From: CAIVVT01 sp963838205
Lineage (GTDB): Bacteria > Acidobacteriota > Terriglobia > Bryobacterales > Bryobacteraceae
Direction: 5' to 3'
Assembly (NCBI GenBank): GCA_963838205.1
Contig: CAWIQF010000014.1
Span: 186,001 to 250,000 of the forward strand
DNA length: 64,000 bases
Both the position numbers and the translations under genes were made by a program. This document shows, one piece after another, positions 60,696 through 64,000 of this stretch; positions within the stretch are counted from its first letter, which is position 1; each line of letters begins with the position of its first letter. The notes below the pieces were generated by a model. It made no database searches. It worked only from the letters and a program-made list of their open reading frames with translations, and was not told where the DNA came from.

Positions 60696-62465
60696 TCACT
60701 GGCGGCGGGAGAGAAGTTGGGTGTGGGTGATGCCGCGGCCCTGTTGGATGGTGACCCAATGGCCGGCGGCGAGGGCGGGATAAGAAGAAGAAGAGCCGTC
60801 CGGCCAGCGCACGGTGAGGTCGCCTTTGGTTTCAGCGCCGAGGCCGAAGTGGATGCGGAAGTCGCCCTGGGAAATGTAGTAGCCGCCGCTGCGCACTTCG
60901 TCGATTTGGGTTCCGAAGGAAGTAGTCAGGGCGAGGCGGGCGCCGATGGCGTCGCGGCCGGAGGGAGTGAGCAGGCGCACGAGCAGAGAGTTGCCGTGGT
61001 CGCCATAGTTTTTGAGGAGCGAGGGGTGCTCGTACATGTTGACGACGGCGAGCTCGACGTCGCCGTCGTTGTCGAGGTCGCCGACGGCGAGGCCGCGCGA
61101 GGAGTGGCGGGCGGCGATGCCGGGACCGGCGTCTTCGGAGGCGTCGTAGAACTGGCCGTCGCGGCGGTTCCAATAAAGCAGGCGGGGTTGTTTGAAAGAC
61201 TGGCCGATGCCGCGGCGGTCGATGTCGGGGTAGGTGTGGCCGTTGGCGATGAAGATGTCCTTCCAGCCGTCGTTGTCGAAGTCGAGGAAGGCGCAGCCCC
61301 AGCTTACGAACTGGGTGTGGACGGCGAGGCCGGCCTGGGCGGTGACCTCGGTGAATCCGACTTTGCCGAGGTTGCGGTAGAGATTGGGGATGTCGCCGGA
61401 GAAGTTGGTTTTTACGATGTCGAGCCAGCCGTCGTGATCGTAGTCGGCGGCGGAGGCGCCCATGCCGGACTGTTCATGGCCGTCTTCGTTGTAGGCCAGG
61501 CCGACCAGGACGCCACCTTCTTTGAAAGTGCCGTCGTGCATGTTGCGAAAGAAGAGGCTGGGGGTGGAGTCGGCGGCGACGAAAACGTCGGGCCAGCCGT
61601 TGTTCTCGAAATCGCCAGTGAGAACGGTGAGGCCGGCGGCTTTGGCGGTAGAGAGGCCGGCGCGCTCGGTGACATCGGTGAAATGGCCGTGGCCATCGTT
61701 GTGATACAGCGAGACGGTTTCCGGAGGCAGGCCCATGGGGCCGCAGACGACGGGGAAGCCCATCCACGTGCACCCGTTGGGGTCGCCGGGTTTGGGCGTG
61801 CGGGCGGGGTCGAACAAGAGATAGTGGGCCACGAGCAAGTCGAGGTGGCCATCGCGGTCGTAGTCGAAAAAGGCGCAACCGGTGCTCCAGCGAGCGGGCG
61901 CGGCGAGGCCGCGTTCCTTCGTTTCGTCGCGGAAAGTGCCGTCGCCCTGGTTGTGCCACAGGACGTTGTGGCCCCAGGCGGTGACGAAGAGATCGACGTG
62001 GCCGTCGTTGTCGACGTCGCCGGCGCAGACGCCCTGGCCCCAATCGGAATTGGTGATGCCGGAGCGGGCGGTGACGTCCTCGAAACGCAAGCCGCCGAGG
62101 TTGTGATAGAGGAAGTGGGGCGGCGGAGGGGAGTGCGGGTCGAAGCGGCCGCCGTTGACGAAGAAGAGGTCGGGCAGGCCGTCGTTGTCGTAGTCGAAGA
62201 TGGCGACGCCGGTGCCGGTGTTCTCGACGATGTAGGTCTGCTGGACCTCGGAGCCGGAGACGTTGATGCCGCTGAGACCGGCCTTTTCAGCGAGATCCTC
62301 GAAGCGGACGACAGGCGCTTTCAGGCCCGGCGGCAATGGGCGGCGAGGCATGGAGGTCTTCGAGCCGGAGGTCATCTGCGAGAGCGCGTACTGGGCCGCG
62401 AACAGCGCCAGAAGCGCGCTGGCCGCGGCCAACGCAAGAGTGGGCTTCGAGGGCTTCGACGTCAC
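60696..62465 (-). CDS. CRTAC1-type FG-GAP repeat protein with ASPIC/UnbV domain
   Basis: A 589-residue exported protein with an N-terminal signal/anchor (LALAAASALLALFAAQYALS). Multiple FG-GAP units with Ca2+ loops follow (FDYDNDGLPDLFF, DVDNDGHVDLFV, DYDRDGHLDLLV, DYDHDGWLDIVK, DFDNDGWKDIFI, DLDNDGDVELAV), forming a beta-propeller. The C-terminal ~90 residues, with GRDAIGARLALTTSFGTQID and GLGAETKGDLTVRWPDGS, are the ASPIC/UnbV module. Such proteins are abundant in Acidobacteria and Planctomycetes and are presumed adhesive or ligand-binding. It lies 6 nt downstream of the DUF4091 gene, in one operon. Confidence 0.9.
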   Translation of the reverse strand: MTSKPSKPTLALAAASALLALFAAQYALSQMTSGSKTSMPRRPLPPGLKAPVVRFEDLAEKAGLSGINVSGSEVQQTYIVENTGTGVAIFDYDNDGLPDLFFVNGGRFDPHSPPPPHFLYHNLGGLRFEDVTARSGITNSDWGQGVCAGDVDNDGHVDLFVTAWGHNVLWHNQGDGTFRDETKERGLAAPARWSTGCAFFDYDRDGHLDLLVAHYLLFDPARTPKPGDPNGCTWMGFPVVCGPMGLPPETVSLYHNDGHGHFTDVTERAGLSTAKAAGLTVLTGDFENNGWPDVFVAADSTPSLFFRNMHDGTFKEGGVLVGLAYNEDGHEQSGMGASAADYDHDGWLDIVKTNFSGDIPNLYRNLGKVGFTEVTAQAGLAVHTQFVSWGCAFLDFDNDGWKDIFIANGHTYPDIDRRGIGQSFKQPRLLYWNRRDGQFYDASEDAGPGIAARHSSRGLAVGDLDNDGDVELAVVNMYEHPSLLKNYGDHGNSLLVRLLTPSGRDAIGARLALTTSFGTQIDEVRSGGYYISQGDFRIHFGLGAETKGDLTVRWPDGSSSSYPALAAGHWVTIQQGRGITHTQLLSRRQ

Positions 62466-62471
62466 GGCGAA

Positions 62472-64000
62472 TCACTCGCCGACAAGCTGGCGCTGGAGCG
62501 CGCGGAACTCGGGCACGGAGCGGACGTAGTCGGTGATATTGGGGATGGCGGCGGCGGCAAGGCGGCGGGCCTTGTCCGGATCGCGCTGGGCCAGAGCCGT
62601 GAGCAGTTCGTAGTCTTCGATGCCGTCGCGCATGGCCTCGAGGCGAATCGAGCTGAGGACCGAGTTGTGGGCCGGGTCGGGGTAGACGATGGCGTTGTCG
62701 CCGGCGGGCAGCAGCGTTTCGTTGTCGTTGATCACGGGCTGCACGTCGAGGAACGGCTCCGGGCCCCAGTAGTTGCCGCCCCAGTGGAGGAAGCCGGTGA
62801 AGCCGTGGCGGTAGTTGAACCAGTGCAGAAGTCGCGTCTTGAGCAACGGCAGGTCGATGAAGCGGTTGAGGTGGCGTCCCTGCGGCGCGATGCAGGTGTA
62901 GAACCAGGCCTGGCCGCCTTTGGCCACATGGGCATGGATGGTGTCGAGCTTCTGATCGAAGCTGCCGAGCACGGGCACCCAGATGTCGCTGACGTCGGCG
63001 AAGAAGCCGATGTCCTGGTCCAGGCCGACGGCGTCGATGGTCGGAATGCCGGGCAGGTTCTTGCGAATGAGCGTGGCGAAATGGTTGTAGATGGGCGCTT
63101 CCTTGCCATGCGGCTCGTCGTGGATGTGCTGGATATAGCGGCCGGTCCAACCCTTTTCCTTGATATGCGCGAAGAGCGCGGGCAGGAAGGTATTGAGGAA
63201 CTGTTCAGAGCGCGGGTCGGTGGTGTCGAGATCCTGCTTGACGACCTTGCCGTTTTCGATGACGAAGGAGGGAACGATCATCGAGCCGTCATAACTGTCG
63301 GCGCGGCGGCCCATCAGATGGCCGCCTTCGATGGTACCGAGGAGGCCGGCTTTTTCAAAGGTATCGACCCAGCGATCGAGTCTTGCGAAGTCGTAGTGGA
63401 TGCGGCCGCCTTCGATTTTGGTTTCGACCAGGCTGTAGACGGGCGTGATGAGGACGTTCTGGCGATGGTCGGCCATGACGCGGCCGATATTGGAGAGCAG
63501 GCGCCAATAGGCCTCAGGATCCTGGCCGAGCTTGAAGTGCCGGCCCAGGGGTTTCTCGCCGAGTTCAAGCCAGTTGGTGACTTTGAGCGTCTGGACGGCG
63601 GGGACGACGGCCGCTGTGACCTTGACCGTGAAGGGCAAGCGGGCGACCTGGGCAGCGCCGGCGGAGAGCTTGAGCACGCCCGAGTACTCTCCCGGCGCGG
63701 TATCGGGCGGGGCGTAGAGGGTGATCCAGAGCGACTCAGTGCGCTTCGGTTTCAGGAGGAAGGGGAAGTCCGAAAAGAGCGGGTCGGGATAGAGGGCGGG
63801 CGCGGGACGGACCAGTTCATCGGCGGGCGTTTTGGGCGGATCGGAGGCGACCGGCACGTAGCCCACGTGCCGAAGCTGGGCCACGACGGGGCCGGACATA
63901 TCCAGCGCGGCGCTGAGGTCCGCGATGCCGCTGGGGCTGCGGACGGCGAACTGGATGGTGGCGTGGCCGTTGCGCGCCATGAGCGGAACCAAGTCGCCGG
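62472..64000 (-). CDS. DUF4091 glycoside-hydrolase-like protein (5' part outside the window)
   Basis: At least 509 codons are visible; the frame stays open to base 64000 and likely starts beyond it. An N-terminal beta-sandwich region (TESLWITLYAPPDTAPGEYS, then VLKLSAG) precedes a TIM-barrel-like part with GRYIQHIHDEPHGKEAP, WVPVLGSFDQKLD, QAWFYTCIAPQGRHLNRFID and GFLHWGGNYWGPEPF. This order is that of DUF4091 proteins, related to glycoside hydrolases. Glu/Asp in IHDEPH and the later YPDP segment are acid/base candidates. It is probably an extracytoplasmic glycan-active enzyme co-transcribed with the CRTAC1 gene. Confidence 0.85.
   Translation of the reverse strand, partial: GDLVPLMARNGHATIQFAVRSPSGIADLSAALDMSGPVVAQLRHVGYVPVASDPPKTPADELVRPAPALYPDPLFSDFPFLLKPKRTESLWITLYAPPDTAPGEYSGVLKLSAGAAQVARLPFTVKVTAAVVPAVQTLKVTNWLELGEKPLGRHFKLGQDPEAYWRLLSNIGRVMADHRQNVLITPVYSLVETKIEGGRIHYDFARLDRWVDTFEKAGLLGTIEGGHLMGRRADSYDGSMIVPSFVIENGKVVKQDLDTTDPRSEQFLNTFLPALFAHIKEKGWTGRYIQHIHDEPHGKEAPIYNHFATLIRKNLPGIPTIDAVGLDQDIGFFADVSDIWVPVLGSFDQKLDTIHAHVAKGGQAWFYTCIAPQGRHLNRFIDLPLLKTRLLHWFNYRHGFTGFLHWGGNYWGPEPFLDVQPVINDNETLLPAGDNAIVYPDPAHNSVLSSIRLEAMRDGIEDYELLTALAQRDPDKARRLAAAAIPNITDYVRSVPEFRALQRQLVGE

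Overview
This 64 kb, GC-rich window looks like a chromosomal segment of an Acidobacteriota soil bacterium of the Bryobacterales / Candidatus Solibacter type. That placement is inferred from gene content. Markers are several Tat-exported Gfo/Idh/MocA oxidoreductases and TIM-barrel sugar isomerases, FG-GAP/VCBS and CRTAC1-type beta-propellers, a secretin with a C-terminal cohesin domain, many SSS transporters, an OPT transporter, and intergenic mosaic repeats built on the word GAGCCGCGAC. No rRNA, tRNA, IS transposase or canonical CRISPR array was seen.

Layout. 1-9.5 kb: edge of a sensor kinase, a secreted TPR protein, SSS and APC transporters, a serine-hydrolase/NamZ fusion for cell-wall recycling, PhhB and an SDR. 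9.5-17 kb: a Memo-family protein, a metallophosphoesterase, an orphan phage-tail-tube-like gene, then a minus-strand group of M50 protease, two glycosyltransferases and prepilin peptidase, followed by HU. 17-27 kb: flavin reductase, Tat TIM-barrel protein, DJ-1 and UroD-family proteins, two overlapping histone-H1-like genes, a double-thioredoxin protein, TetR, the hopanoid radical SAM enzyme HpnH, PepA and SmpB. 27-31 kb: a secretin-cohesin protein and two pseudopilins.

31-48 kb is a sugar-utilisation region. A GH94 phosphorylase and an SSS transporter are transcribed divergently from a protein with an acidobacterial N-terminal module and two malectin domains. A perfect palindrome sits in the promoter between them, and related Gfo/Idh enzymes flank the block. 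Next come an enolase-superfamily enzyme, a HepT/MntA toxin-antitoxin pair, an SDR, an OPT transporter and another Gfo/Idh enzyme.

48-56 kb holds a DUF5009/HGSNAT-like membrane protein, further Tat-exported sugar enzymes, a VCBS protein, a tagatose-3-epimerase-like protein and a divergent class I isoprenoid-synthase-like protein. 56.5-60.7 kb is an accessory island. It contains a two-gene operon (unknown small protein plus SLOG-fold protein) converging across a 90/71-bp repeat array onto a ThsB-like TIR protein, which suggests a Thoeris-like nucleotide-signalling defence locus. A DUF1801 protein, a REP-like inverted repeat and a seven-copy repeat follow. 60.7-64 kb carries a CRTAC1 protein and a DUF4091 protein cut by the window edge.

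The most promising leads are the TIR-SLOG locus, the malectin-domain putative sugar regulator with its palindromic operator, the isoprenoid-synthase-like protein, and the two repeat systems at 57.6-58.1 kb and 60.2-60.7 kb.
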